64,000 nucleotides of DNA from JAMZMI01 sp963848175. GTDB lineage: Bacteria; Bacteroidota; Bacteroidia; Cytophagales; Cyclobacteriaceae. Every line of letters starts with the position of its first letter. The stretch's first letter is position 1. The notes under the pieces were generated by a model, which saw only the letters and a program-made list of their open reading frames with translations, made no database searches and was not told the origin of the DNA. Location of the stretch: assembly GCA_963848175.1 (NCBI GenBank), contig CAWKCO010000003.1:372001-436000 (forward strand), given 5' to 3'. The position numbers were made by a program, and so were the translations under genes. Below are positions 25,674-34,007 of the stretch, one piece after another.

Positions 25674-28064
25674 TTAGCTCCCACACATTTCACATCCTTC
25701 AGGATCGTCCAAAGAGCATTGCATAGCTGCTTGATTATAGTTTGTGTCTACCTCTGCTGCTACTTTGGCTTCCACAGCTTTCGGCTCTACCTTGGCTTCC
25801 TTCGTTACAGTGAATTTAATGGCATCTGTAGCCGCTTTCGTTCTTAGGTAGTACATTCCGGTCTTCAAACCTTTTTTCCACGCGTAGAAGTGCATTGAGG
25901 TCATTTTACCAAAATTTGCATCTTGCAAGTGGATGTTCAAGCTCTGACTTTGGCAGATAAATGCTCCTCTATCAGCAGACATGTCAATGATAGATTTTTG
26001 TGAAATTTCCCAAACAGTTTTGTAAAGCTCCTTAATGTTCTGAGGAATTTCTGGAATACCTTGGATTGATCCATTTGCTTCCATAATTCTATTTTTCATT
26101 CGGTCATCCCATAGACCCAATTTGATTAGATCTGTCATTAAATGCTTGTTCACTATGATGAACTCTCCAGATAGCACTCTTCGTGTATAAATATTGGAAG
26201 TGTAGGGTTCGAAGCACTCATTATTACCTAAAATTTGAGATGTAGATGCAGTAGGCATAGGAGCAAGAAGAAGTGAGTTTCTTACACCATGCTTACGAAC
26301 TTGTTGCTTTAATGAATACCAGTCCCATCTATTACTGTCAGGAGTAATGCCCCACATATCAAATTGGAAAATACCTTTTGATACAGGAGATCCTTTGAAT
26401 GTTTCGTATGGCCCATGTTCCATAGAAAGCTCCATGGATGTTTCCATCGCACCATAATAGATCGTTTCGAAAATCTCAGTATTCAGTTTTCTAGCTTCAG
26501 GAGAGTCAAAAGGCATCTTCAATAGCATGAATGCGTCAGCTAAGCCTTGCACTCCGATACCAATTGGTCGATGTTTCATGTTTGAATAGCGAGCTTCAGG
26601 AACAGGGTAGTAGTTTACATCAATAACCTTATTCAGGTTACGTGTAGCTACTTTCGTTACTTCATACAGTTTGTGATGATCGTATGTGCCATCAGCTTTA
26701 ACAAACTTGTTTAGAGCAATCGATGCAAGGTTACAGACAGCTACTTCGTCAGGAGAAGTGTACTCCATGATTTCTGTACAAAGATTACTTGAACGGATCG
26801 TTCCTAAGTTTTTTTGATTCGATTTTCTGTTGGCATGATCCTTATAGAGAACATATGGTGTACCTGTCTCTATTTGTGATTCAAGTATTTCAAACCAAAG
26901 GTCTTGTGCTTTGATGGTTTTTCTAGCACGACCTTCTTTTTCGTATTTTTCAAAAAGCTTTTCAAATTCGTCACCGTAGGTGTCATAAAGGTTTGGAGCT
27001 TCGTCTGGGCTGAATAGTGACCAGTCACCATTTTCTTCCACACGCTTCATGAACAAATCCGGAATCCAAAGTGCATAGAATAAATCTCTAGCTCTTAGTT
27101 CCTCTTTACCGTGATTTTTCTTTAGTTGTAAGAAATCAAAAATATCTGCATGCCATGGTTCCATGTAAATGGCGAAGCTTCCCTTACGTTTACCACCACC
27201 TTGATCTACATAACGAGCAGTCATGTCAAAGTTTCTAAGCATTGGGACAATACCATTGGAATTCCCATTTGTTCCTTTGATATATGCTCCTGTAGCACGT
27301 ACGTTATGAATACTCAGGCCAATTCCACCAGCAGACTGAGATATTTTCGCACATTGTTTTAATGTATCATAAATACCATCAATACTATCATCTTTCATAG
27401 TAAGGAGAAAGCATGAAGATAGTTGAGGTTTAGGTGTACCCGCATTGAAGAGTGTAGGGGTAGCATGTGTAAACCATTTTTGTGACATTAGATTGTAGGT
27501 CTCGATCGCCGCATCGATATCCTCCATGTGAATGCCCACAGATACCCTCATAAGCATGTGCTGAGGACGCTCTACTATTTTTCCATCCAATTTCATTAAG
27601 TACGATCTTTCGAGTGTTTTATACCCAAAATAATCATACTCATAATCTCTTTCATACTGAACAGCTTCGTCTAATTTCTTAGCGTTAGCACGGATAATTC
27701 CATAAACCTTAGTTGAAAGTAGGGCTGCATTTTCACCAGTCTTAGGGTTGGTGAAAGTATAAAGCCGTTTCATCGTATTGGAGAAAGAACCTTCCGTCAC
27801 CTTATGAAGGTTGGAAATAGAAATTCTAGCAGCTAAACGAGCAAAATCGGGGTGTCTGGTCGTCATTGTAGCTGCTATTTCAGCTGCAAGGTTGTCCAGT
27901 TCAATGGTTGTTACACCATCGTATAACCCGTCAATCACCTTTTTAGCGATTTCTACTGGTTTTACAAAGTCACTGTTCAGTCCGTCGCATAGTTTTTCTA
28001 TGCGTGCGGTGATTTTGTCAAATTTTACGGATTCTCTTCTTCCGTCTCTTTTAATTACTAGCAT
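25674..28064 (-). CDS. nrdA: Ribonucleoside-diphosphate reductase, large subunit (class Ia)
   Basis: 796 residues. An N-terminal ATP-cone (MLVIKRDGRRESVKFDKITA) for allosteric activity control, the catalytic barrel with SSCFLLTMKDDSIDGIYDTL (active-site Cys) and NLCTEIMEYTSPDEVAVCNL (NxCxE motif), and PMPTASTSQILGNNECFEPY. The tail ends CEMCGS, the redox-active Cys pair that re-reduces the active site. It makes dNDPs from NDPs together with NrdB. Encoded 41 bp downstream of nrdB. Confidence 0.96.
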   Translation of the reverse strand: MLVIKRDGRRESVKFDKITARIEKLCDGLNSDFVKPVEIAKKVIDGLYDGVTTIELDNLAAEIAATMTTRHPDFARLAARISISNLHKVTEGSFSNTMKRLYTFTNPKTGENAALLSTKVYGIIRANAKKLDEAVQYERDYEYDYFGYKTLERSYLMKLDGKIVERPQHMLMRVSVGIHMEDIDAAIETYNLMSQKWFTHATPTLFNAGTPKPQLSSCFLLTMKDDSIDGIYDTLKQCAKISQSAGGIGLSIHNVRATGAYIKGTNGNSNGIVPMLRNFDMTARYVDQGGGKRKGSFAIYMEPWHADIFDFLQLKKNHGKEELRARDLFYALWIPDLFMKRVEENGDWSLFSPDEAPNLYDTYGDEFEKLFEKYEKEGRARKTIKAQDLWFEILESQIETGTPYVLYKDHANRKSNQKNLGTIRSSNLCTEIMEYTSPDEVAVCNLASIALNKFVKADGTYDHHKLYEVTKVATRNLNKVIDVNYYPVPEARYSNMKHRPIGIGVQGLADAFMLLKMPFDSPEARKLNTEIFETIYYGAMETSMELSMEHGPYETFKGSPVSKGIFQFDMWGITPDSNRWDWYSLKQQVRKHGVRNSLLLAPMPTASTSQILGNNECFEPYTSNIYTRRVLSGEFIIVNKHLMTDLIKLGLWDDRMKNRIMEANGSIQGIPEIPQNIKELYKTVWEISQKSIIDMSADRGAFICQSQSLNIHLQDANFGKMTSMHFYAWKKGLKTGMYYLRTKAATDAIKFTVTKEAKVEPKAVEAKVAAEVDTNYNQAAMQCSLDDPEGCEMCGS

Positions 28065-28105
28065 AAGTCATTCGGCGAAATGTGTGGTGGAAATATTACT
28101 GTTAT

Positions 28106-29089
28106 TTAAAATTCTTCGTCTAAGCTGAATTTAGCCTTATCGTCATCTTTAGGGCCGTCCATTACTCCAGCTTTCTGGTATTCTCCTACACGCTTTTCAA
28201 AGAAATTCGTTTTGCCTTGTAGGGAAATCATCTCCATAAAATCAAACGGATTTGTAGAGTTATATACTTTAGGACATCCTAATTCATTTAGTAATCGGTC
28301 GGCTACAAACTCAATGTATTGACACATCAAATCGGAGTTCATACCGATCAGTTTTACTGGCAAGGCATCTGTTACAAATTCTTTCTCAATAAGTACAGCG
28401 TCTTTGATAATGTTGATAACTGTCTCTTCTGGTAGTTTGTGGATAAGATGGCTATTGTATAGCAGACATGCAAAGTCACAATGTAAACCCTCGTCACGAG
28501 AAATAAGCTCATTTGAGAATGTGAGTCCCGGCATCAAACCTCTTTTCTTAAGCCAGAAAATAGAACAGAAACTACCAGAGAAGAAAATGCCTTCTACAGC
28601 AGCGAAGGCTACTAACCTTTCAGCAAAAGAACCTTTGTCAATCCAGCGTAGTGCCCAATCAGCTTTTCTCTTTACACAGTCCATTGTATCAATGGCGTTG
28701 AAAAGACTGTCTTTTTCTTTATTGTTTTTTACTAAAGTATCAATAAGTAGGCTATACGTCTCAGAATGGATGTTTTCTATAGCAATTTGAAAGCCATAGA
28801 AGAATTTGGCTTCAGTATATTGAACCTCAGAAACGAAATTTTCGGCCAAGTTTTCATTTACGATACCATCGCTAGCAGCAAAGAAAGCCAATACATGTTT
28901 GATGAAATGTCGCTCACCTTCAGCTAGGCTGTCCCAATCTTTTTGATCTTGACCTAAGTCTATTTCTTCTGCTGTCCAGAAGCTTGCTTCGGCCTTTTTA
29001 TAGAACTGCCAAATGTCGTTGTGCGTGATGGGGAAGAGTACGAATCGGTCTTTGTTTTCTTTTAAAATTGGTTCTTCTAATTCACTCAT
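28106..29089 (-). CDS. nrdB: Ribonucleoside-diphosphate reductase, small subunit
   Basis: 327 residues of the eukaryote-like class Ia R2 type. Di-iron ligands and the radical Tyr are present: Asp44 in EEIDL, Glu105 and His108 in ENIHSE, Tyr112 in SETYSLLIDTL, and further Glu/His in SRDEGLHCDFACLL. The C-terminus (KFSLDEEF) is the acidic tail that docks to NrdA. It is the first gene of the operon. Three DnaA-box-like sequences lie 20-80 bp upstream. Confidence 0.96.
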   Translation of the reverse strand: MSELEEPILKENKDRFVLFPITHNDIWQFYKKAEASFWTAEEIDLGQDQKDWDSLAEGERHFIKHVLAFFAASDGIVNENLAENFVSEVQYTEAKFFYGFQIAIENIHSETYSLLIDTLVKNNKEKDSLFNAIDTMDCVKRKADWALRWIDKGSFAERLVAFAAVEGIFFSGSFCSIFWLKKRGLMPGLTFSNELISRDEGLHCDFACLLYNSHLIHKLPEETVINIIKDAVLIEKEFVTDALPVKLIGMNSDLMCQYIEFVADRLLNELGCPKVYNSTNPFDFMEMISLQGKTNFFEKRVGEYQKAGVMDGPKDDDKAKFSLDEEF

Positions 29090-29110
29090 TTTAAATCAAT
29101 TCTACTTTGG

Positions 29111-29171
29111 TTATCAACAAGACTTCTATTTTACTCACAATGTTGTCCACATGTTGAGTAAGTTATCCACA
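29111..29171 (+). promoter_or_regulatory. Cluster of DnaA-box-like sequences upstream of nrdB
   Basis: TTATCAACA (29111-29119), TTGTCCACA (29143-29151) and TTATCCACA (29163-29171) lie in the same orientation. The last is the exact DnaA consensus, and the other two are one mismatch away. In E. coli, DnaA binds boxes at the nrdAB promoter and couples dNTP supply to replication initiation; the same may hold here. Confidence 0.55.
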
Positions 29172-29499
29172 AACGCACAAAATCCAATGAGTTTGCACTC
29201 AATTAAAGGTTTTAGATTGCTGCTTCTATTAAAGGATTCACAACGAATTGAGAAAAGTGGTTGGTTTTTTCTCTGCCGTGTCTACAAATTTGACGAAAGA
29301 GAGTTTAAAAACCAAAGGTCTTTTCGGAGGTAAAAAAATGTGGAAAAATATTGAAAATGTACCATATAAGGTTGATATAAAGCTAGTTGTCGGTAGTTAT
29401 TCTAATAACTACTTGATGGAAATGTGCTCTCAATGGCTGGAAAAAAAATACATAAAAGAGTGAAATTTTTTTTTAATATATTTTTATGCTAATAGATAG

Positions 29500-29530
29500 T
29501 TTGCTTTTGAAAAGACTTGGCATATCTTTG
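29500..29530 (+). promoter_or_regulatory. rplU promoter, full Bacteroidota consensus
   Basis: TTTG at 29500-29503 is followed after exactly 19 bp by TATCTTTG at 29523-29530, a perfect TTTG-N19-TAnnTTTG promoter of the primary Bacteroidota sigma factor, 37 bp before the rplU ATG. Confidence 0.85.
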
Positions 29531-29567
29531 CACTCCTTTTTTAAGAATAAAGAAATAAATAAAAAGC

Positions 29568-30143
29568 ATGTACGCAATAGTAGATATCGCTGGTAAGCAG
29601 TACAAAGTTGAAAAAGACAAGTTTGTATACGCACCATTATTGGAAGGCAAAGAAGGATCGAAAGTAGATTTCGATCAAGTGCTTTTGATAGATGACGCAG
29701 GAAAAATAACGGTGGGTGCACCCCTATTGAAGGGCGCCAAGGTATCTGGTAAAATACTAGAGCACGTGCAAGGTGATAAAGTGATCGTTTTTAAGAAAAA
29801 GAGAAGAAAAGGGTACAAAAAGAAAAACGGACACCGACAAGAATTCACAAAAGTTCAGATTGAAGGTATTTTGACAGATGGTAAAAAATCCACATCTTCA
29901 GAATCTACTAAATCAGAATCTAAAACTTCTACTCAGAAGAAAGAGGAGAAGAGTGAATTAAGTCAAATCAATGGTATCGGGCCGGTATATGAAAAAGACC
30001 TAAATGAGTTAGGTTTTTATACATTAGCGGAAATGGCAAAACTGACGAAGACTAATAGAGAGCACATCGCTGGAAAAATTGATGGTATTGGTGATGATCT
30101 CATAAATGATTGGGTTATTCAGGCTAAAGAATTGACTAAATAA
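29568..30143 (+). CDS. rplU: 50S ribosomal protein L21 with helix-hairpin-helix extension
   Basis: The first 103 residues are L21 (MYAIVDIAGKQYKVEKDKFV, then KKKRRKGYKKKNGHRQEFTK). A Ser/Thr/Lys linker leads to a 60-residue domain starting LSQINGIGPVYEKDLNELGF, a helix-hairpin-helix/SAM-like fold also seen in other DNA- or RNA-binding proteins. This extended form is found in part of the Bacteroidota. The core binds 23S rRNA; the role of the tail is unknown. Cotranscribed with rpmA, 30 bp downstream. Confidence 0.95.
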   Translation: MYAIVDIAGKQYKVEKDKFVYAPLLEGKEGSKVDFDQVLLIDDAGKITVGAPLLKGAKVSGKILEHVQGDKVIVFKKKRRKGYKKKNGHRQEFTKVQIEGILTDGKKSTSSESTKSESKTSTQKKEEKSELSQINGIGPVYEKDLNELGFYTLAEMAKLTKTNREHIAGKIDGIGDDLINDWVIQAKELTK

Positions 30144-30173
30144 GTAATAGGAATATTTAATAAATAGAAGACC

Positions 30174-30434
30174 ATGGCTCATAAGAAAGGTGTAGGTAGT
30201 TCGAGAAACGGTAGAGAATCCGAAAGTAAAAGACTAGGTGTGAAAATCTATGGCGGTCAAAGTGCTATAGCTGGAAATATCATCGTTCGCCAGAGAGGCA
30301 CAAAGCATCATCCAGGAAACAATGTAGGTTTAGGTAAGGATCATACATTGTTTGCATTAGTGAATGGTACTGTGAGATTTAGAAAAGGAAATCAGGATAG
30401 ATCTTACGTTCATATTGATCCAATTGCTGAATAA
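30174..30434 (+). CDS. rpmA: 50S ribosomal protein L27
   Basis: 86 residues, normal length. It starts MAHKKGVGSSRNGRESESKR and contains GGQSAIAGNIIVRQRGTKHH. The N-terminal tail reaches the peptidyl-transferase centre. Last gene of the rplU-rpmA operon. Confidence 0.98.
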   Translation: MAHKKGVGSSRNGRESESKRLGVKIYGGQSAIAGNIIVRQRGTKHHPGNNVGLGKDHTLFALVNGTVRFRKGNQDRSYVHIDPIAE

Positions 30435-30473
30435 GAGCAAACATTGGATTGATCGAAAAAATTGAATGTATAT

Positions 30474-30507
30474 AAAAAAAAGGGACTCATTTGAGTCCCT
30501 TTTTTTA
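30474..30507. terminator. Bidirectional terminator
   Basis: GGGACTC (30482-30488) and GAGTCCC (30493-30499) form a perfect stem with a 4-nt loop, flanked by A8 and T7 runs. It serves rplU-rpmA and the convergent HNH gene. Confidence 0.9.
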
Positions 30508-31011
30508 TGCTGTTTCAAGTTCCTTTTCTGGATTCTTTTTCGGTCTTCCTGGCAATACAGTTTCTGGTTTGAAACCATTTTTGTATCTCTTCTTACGAGT
30601 CTTCCAAACTTTGAAATTGTTTTTATTACCAACTTCAAATTGCCATTTCATGTGATCTGATGCTGTCATCCATTGTAAATTATCCGCTTTGTTATTACGA
30701 GGATTGTTGTCCTTGTGGATAATCATGGTCAGCTCAGCTGGGTTTTCGTTTTCAACGAATGCCTTCGCTACTTCTTTGTGTGGATACACTGTTCTGCGTC
30801 TCTTGTCATCATCGATGAGGTCAAGAAAGTAGCACTTACACGCCTTATTCCATCTTTGACGCATCATCTTACCCTTAATTTTCATATGGGTCTTGCTGCC
30901 TTTGTGCCAAGATGTTCTTGTTTTACTTCGAATTTTCCCTTTAGAGGAAATTTCATAATTACTAAAACCCTCAATTGGATTCCATAATTCTTCTTCTTTT
31001 GGTTCTGCCAT
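30505..31011 (-). CDS. NUMOD4/HNH endonuclease-like protein
   Basis: 168 residues. The N-terminus LWNPIEGFSNYEISSKGKIR is a NUMOD4 motif, a DNA-binding module of homing endonucleases. The second half holds an HNH_3-like region (VYPHKEVAKAFVENENPAE, IIHKDNNPRNNKADNLQWMT) in which the expected His and Asn residues can be seen. The tail is basic (GRPKKNPEKELETA) and resembles an AT-hook. Free-standing, not inside an intron or intein. Probably a relic or a domesticated homing-type nuclease; activity unknown. Confidence 0.75.
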   Translation of the reverse strand: MAEPKEEELWNPIEGFSNYEISSKGKIRSKTRTSWHKGSKTHMKIKGKMMRQRWNKACKCYFLDLIDDDKRRRTVYPHKEVAKAFVENENPAELTMIIHKDNNPRNNKADNLQWMTASDHMKWQFEVGNKNNFKVWKTRKKRYKNGFKPETVLPGRPKKNPEKELETA

Positions 31012-31380
31012 TTCGCTTGCTAATTAACGTTATAATAATTGAACAAGCTGGTTCTTAATTGGTTTCAAAGATAGCGTTTTAATAATATGAAGCATGACCT
31101 TTCATCAAAAATCTCGTTGAATACGGTGTGTGAAAGGATGAATTGCAGTTTATTAAGGATGATTTGTAATTTGACAATGATTTTGTTTTCGATAGGTTAC
31201 TGTTGATTAAAAAGTATTAGTAGAAGCACTTGGGTAATTCGTAAGATCTAATTGCTTGTTTGACGAATTGTTGCTTTTCAGCTTTAGCTATTTGTTAACT
31301 TTGCTGATTCTGGCTTTAGTTTTTCCATGAAATCTTAAATGAGAATGCCAGAATTGGATTTGTACGTTTGTTAATAGCTA
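31012..31380. other. Intergenic region with two -7 boxes
   Basis: 369 bp without a gene. Two exact TAnnTTTG boxes face the downstream gene: TAACTTTG (31296-31303) and TACGTTTG (31363-31370). The second would give an almost leaderless transcript for the ATG at 31381. I see nothing else. Confidence 0.45.
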
Positions 31381-31953
31381 ATGATAATATTGTTTGTAAG
31401 GTTTTTTATGGTTTTATTTTCGGTTCTGTTTCAGCATGAGGCTGAATTGAAAATTTATCCGACAGAAGATCAGGAAGTTTTTAAGGTAATCTATAAAGCG
31501 GATTTTGATTGGAATGTTGAGCTTGTTTTGGAAAATGAAAAAGGAAGAAAGAAGTTTTCGAAAAAGATAGAAAAAACTCGGGGCTTTCTATTGCCTATAA
31601 ATATGAGCGGTGAGTCATCAGGAGTGTTTACAGTGACAGTGTCAACTCCTGCTTATGATGTAAGTGAAAGCTTTGATTATCTCACTCCGCAAGATCGACT
31701 GGCGCAAATTGTAGGGATTGAATATAAGCCTGAAAAACAGTCGGTCACACTCAGTTCCACTGCTGAGATTGGTAATGAGTTAATGGTATCCATCGTTAAT
31801 GATCAGGGGGATGTGCTGGTAAGTGATAAAGTACCGCCTAGTGAAAATTCGATCTACAGAGTTTATAATCTGGCTGGAGCACCAGGTAGAAGGATTGAGG
31901 TACGAGTTTATACCAGTGGTTTTGGTGTTTTGAATCAGTCGTTCGACTTTTGA
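31381..31953 (+). CDS. Hypothetical exported beta-rich protein
   Basis: 190 residues. A hydrophobic start (MIILFVRFFMVLFSVLFQHE) looks like a signal peptide or membrane anchor. The remainder alternates strands typical of a beta-sandwich (VFKVIYKADFDWNVELVLEN, SGVFTVTVSTPAYDV, RRIEVRVYTSGFG). I do not recognise a family. Its 3' end overlaps the convergent crtZ gene by 19 bp. Two promoter boxes precede it, which supports expression. Confidence 0.6.
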   Translation: MIILFVRFFMVLFSVLFQHEAELKIYPTEDQEVFKVIYKADFDWNVELVLENEKGRKKFSKKIEKTRGFLLPINMSGESSGVFTVTVSTPAYDVSESFDYLTPQDRLAQIVGIEYKPEKQSVTLSSTAEIGNELMVSIVNDQGDVLVSDKVPPSENSIYRVYNLAGAPGRRIEVRVYTSGFGVLNQSFDF

Positions 31954-32399
31954 TTGTCATCATATTTTTTAGGGGCATATAAGAATCCAAAGGCCTCTGC
32001 GCCGTGTTTGCTGTGAACTTTGTGGTGTATGTAGTGTGCGTGCATAATTCTGCGCATATACTTGCTTTTGGCCTTAAATGGAATCTTGATCCTCCTGTGG
32101 ACGATGATATCATGGAAGATGAAGTAGAAAATGCCATATGACATGACTCCAAATCCAAAATATCTTAAAATTTCTAAATTAGGGATTTCATAGCCCAGTA
32201 CAATAAGCAAAATGGAAGGTATGCTGAATACCAGAGCGAAGAGGTCGTTGCGCTCCAGAGTGTGGGGGTGAAGTTTGTGATGGGATTTGTGCCAAGACCA
32301 TAAAAGGCCATGCATGATGTATTTATGAGTGAACCATGCTACAAATTCCATAAATAGAAATGTGCCAACAATGATGGCGATTTGAACTAGAAGATTCAT
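31935..32399 (-). CDS. crtZ: Beta-carotene hydroxylase
   Basis: 154 residues from the ATG at 32399 (the frame is open to 32465, but that part lies inside ispH). Four His motifs of the di-iron membrane hydroxylases are visible: HKYIMH, HKSHH, HDIIVH and HAHYIHHKVHSKHG. Membrane helices lie between them (IAIIVGTFLFMEFVAW, LFALVFSIPSILLIVL). CrtZ adds 3-hydroxyl groups to beta rings. Its start overlaps the ispH stop (TAATG), so translation is coupled. Last gene of the carotenoid cluster. Confidence 0.9.
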   Translation of the reverse strand: MNLLVQIAIIVGTFLFMEFVAWFTHKYIMHGLLWSWHKSHHKLHPHTLERNDLFALVFSIPSILLIVLGYEIPNLEILRYFGFGVMSYGIFYFIFHDIIVHRRIKIPFKAKSKYMRRIMHAHYIHHKVHSKHGAEAFGFLYAPKKYDDNQKSND

Positions 32400-33244
32400 T
32401 ACAACTTCATTAATTTCTGCTTTACATCCTCCATAAGCCACATTGGTGTTGAGGTAGCTCCACAAATACCGATGCTGTCATTTGTTTCAAACCAGTCAGC
32501 GTTTAATTCTTCTTTATTGGAGATGAAGTAAGTGTTCTCGTTATTTTCCTTACAAATATTATAAAGCACCTTTCCGTTCGACGATTTAGTACCTGATACG
32601 AAGATAATTTTATTGTACTTCTTGGCAAATTCTCTTAATTCTTTGTCGCGATTGGATACCTGTCTACATATGGTGTCATGTGCATTGATCTCGATCCCTG
32701 CTTCTTCCAAAGTGCTTTTTATATGATAAAAGCTGTCGGTACTTTTGGTTGTCTGGCTGTATAATGTAAGAGACTTGGGTAGCTCATCGATTTTTAGCTC
32801 GTAAATATCTTGAAAAACGATCGCTTTGCCGTTGGTTTGACCTAAAAGTCCAACAACTTCTGCGTGACCGTGCTTGCCGTAGATGTAGATGTTTTCTGAT
32901 TTGTCTTGCGAATTTTTAATTCTGTTTTGAAGCTTGAGCACGACCGGACAGGATGCATCTACAAGCGTTAGATTGTTTTCTATTGCAAGTTTATATGTGG
33001 ACGGTGGTTCTCCGTGCGCTCTTATCAGTACTTTTTCGTTTTTGATTTGTGATAATTCTTCATAGTTGATGATTTTCAGTCCCAGTGCTTCAAGCCGTTT
33101 CACCTCTTCGTCATTATGAACAATATCTCCAAGGCAGTATAGATGGCCTTCTTCTTTAAGGATCTCTTCGGCCATTTCTATGGCGTATACGACTCCAAAA
33201 CAGAAGCCAGAATTTTGATCTATATCAATTCTTAAATCTAGCAT
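32399..33244 (-). CDS. ispH: 4-hydroxy-3-methylbut-2-enyl diphosphate reductase
   Basis: 281 residues. The three Fe-S Cys are Cys15 (GFCFGV), Cys99 (DASCPVV) and Cys193 (DTICRQVSNR); substrate-binding His residues occur in DIVHND, RAHGEPP and GKHGHAE. IspH makes IPP and DMAPP at the end of the MEP pathway. Placement inside a carotenoid cluster raises precursor supply with pigment synthesis. The DTICRQVSNR segment differs from the usual DTICNATQNR. If the genome holds a second ispH, this would be the pigment-specific copy. Confidence 0.93.
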   Translation of the reverse strand: MLDLRIDIDQNSGFCFGVVYAIEMAEEILKEEGHLYCLGDIVHNDEEVKRLEALGLKIINYEELSQIKNEKVLIRAHGEPPSTYKLAIENNLTLVDASCPVVLKLQNRIKNSQDKSENIYIYGKHGHAEVVGLLGQTNGKAIVFQDIYELKIDELPKSLTLYSQTTKSTDSFYHIKSTLEEAGIEINAHDTICRQVSNRDKELREFAKKYNKIIFVSGTKSSNGKVLYNICKENNENTYFISNKEELNADWFETNDSIGICGATSTPMWLMEDVKQKLMKL

Positions 33245-33258
33245 GACTGTTTAACCAA

Positions 33259-33960
33259 TTAATGGTGAAGTTTGTTTTTAGCTTTCTTAGATAAAAGAAC
33301 TTCATAGATTGAAATATTCATGAGTAATAATAATAAGGCATAAATGGTGTCTTCTATAGGGATAGTTAAAATCCGAATTGAGAGATTCTGTGTGTCGTCA
33401 TACCATACGATGGGTTTTTCTAGTAATGTTCCTGTCAGTATGCTATTCACAATAAGGAATGGTATCAAATGAATGATATAGGCCGCCCAAAATTTGCCAA
33501 GCCAGCGAGGATTGCGAATTCCAACCCCCATCAGTAATAGGCTGGCGAATATGAAATTCCAAAATGTATATGCTTTTTCGATATTCCAAATGGCTGTTAA
33601 AAATAGCAGTAGACTTAATCCAGAGGTCAGTAGCCGGATAAGTTGATTGGTTCTAATTTTTGGAAAGAAAAATTTAACACATTCGTAAATGAAGACGCTT
33701 GCAAAAGGTACGGTAATGAAAAAAAGCCATTCTTCAATTGGTAGGTTAAATAAAGACCAGCCTATTAAGTAGGTCTCATTAAAGCCCCAAACGTGATTCT
33801 CTGTAAAAATGACGTCCCAAATAATGAAAAAGATGGCTGTGATTATAATGGCAGGAAACAATGCTCCCCATTTTTTTGCATATTGAATTTTTGGTTCAAA
33901 TGACCTAATTAAAGGAAATGAAATAGTTAGTAAGTTAATGATGAGATATATTGGTTTCAT
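33259..33960 (-). CDS. Lycopene cyclase, CrtY-cd type
   Basis: 233 residues with six to seven membrane segments and two copies of the domain signature: LPIEEWLFFITVPF in the first half and IPIEDTIYALLLLLMNI in the second. This is a fusion of the two subunits found as CrtYc and CrtYd in actinobacteria, related to the archaeal and fungal cyclases. It makes beta rings from lycopene. Located between crtB and ispH in the same direction. Confidence 0.9.
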   Translation of the reverse strand: MKPIYLIINLLTISFPLIRSFEPKIQYAKKWGALFPAIIITAIFFIIWDVIFTENHVWGFNETYLIGWSLFNLPIEEWLFFITVPFASVFIYECVKFFFPKIRTNQLIRLLTSGLSLLLFLTAIWNIEKAYTFWNFIFASLLLMGVGIRNPRWLGKFWAAYIIHLIPFLIVNSILTGTLLEKPIVWYDDTQNLSIRILTIPIEDTIYALLLLLMNISIYEVLLSKKAKNKLHH

Positions 33961-34007
33961 CTATGTGGAGATATTTGCTCTTATTCGGCTATGTTCTGAT
34001 GAGTAAA

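Larger units (their letters stand above)
29090..29567. other. Divergent regulatory region between nrdB and rplU
   Basis: The 478-bp gap holds DnaA-like boxes on the nrdB side and a full Bacteroidota promoter on the rplU side. A 42-codon ORF from the ATG at 29338, preceded by GGAGG, cannot be excluded as a small gene but resembles nothing I know. Confidence 0.5.

Noticed and set aside
29111..29171. Replication origin
   Set aside because: Three DnaA-like boxes are too few, there is no dnaA or other origin-linked gene, and the site sits at the nrdB promoter, where a regulatory role fits better.
29248..29463. 71-codon ORF between nrdB and rplU
   Set aside because: Starts with TTG in the regulatory region and matches no known protein; only the last 42 codons from ATG 29338 have a possible ribosome site, which is too weak for a call.
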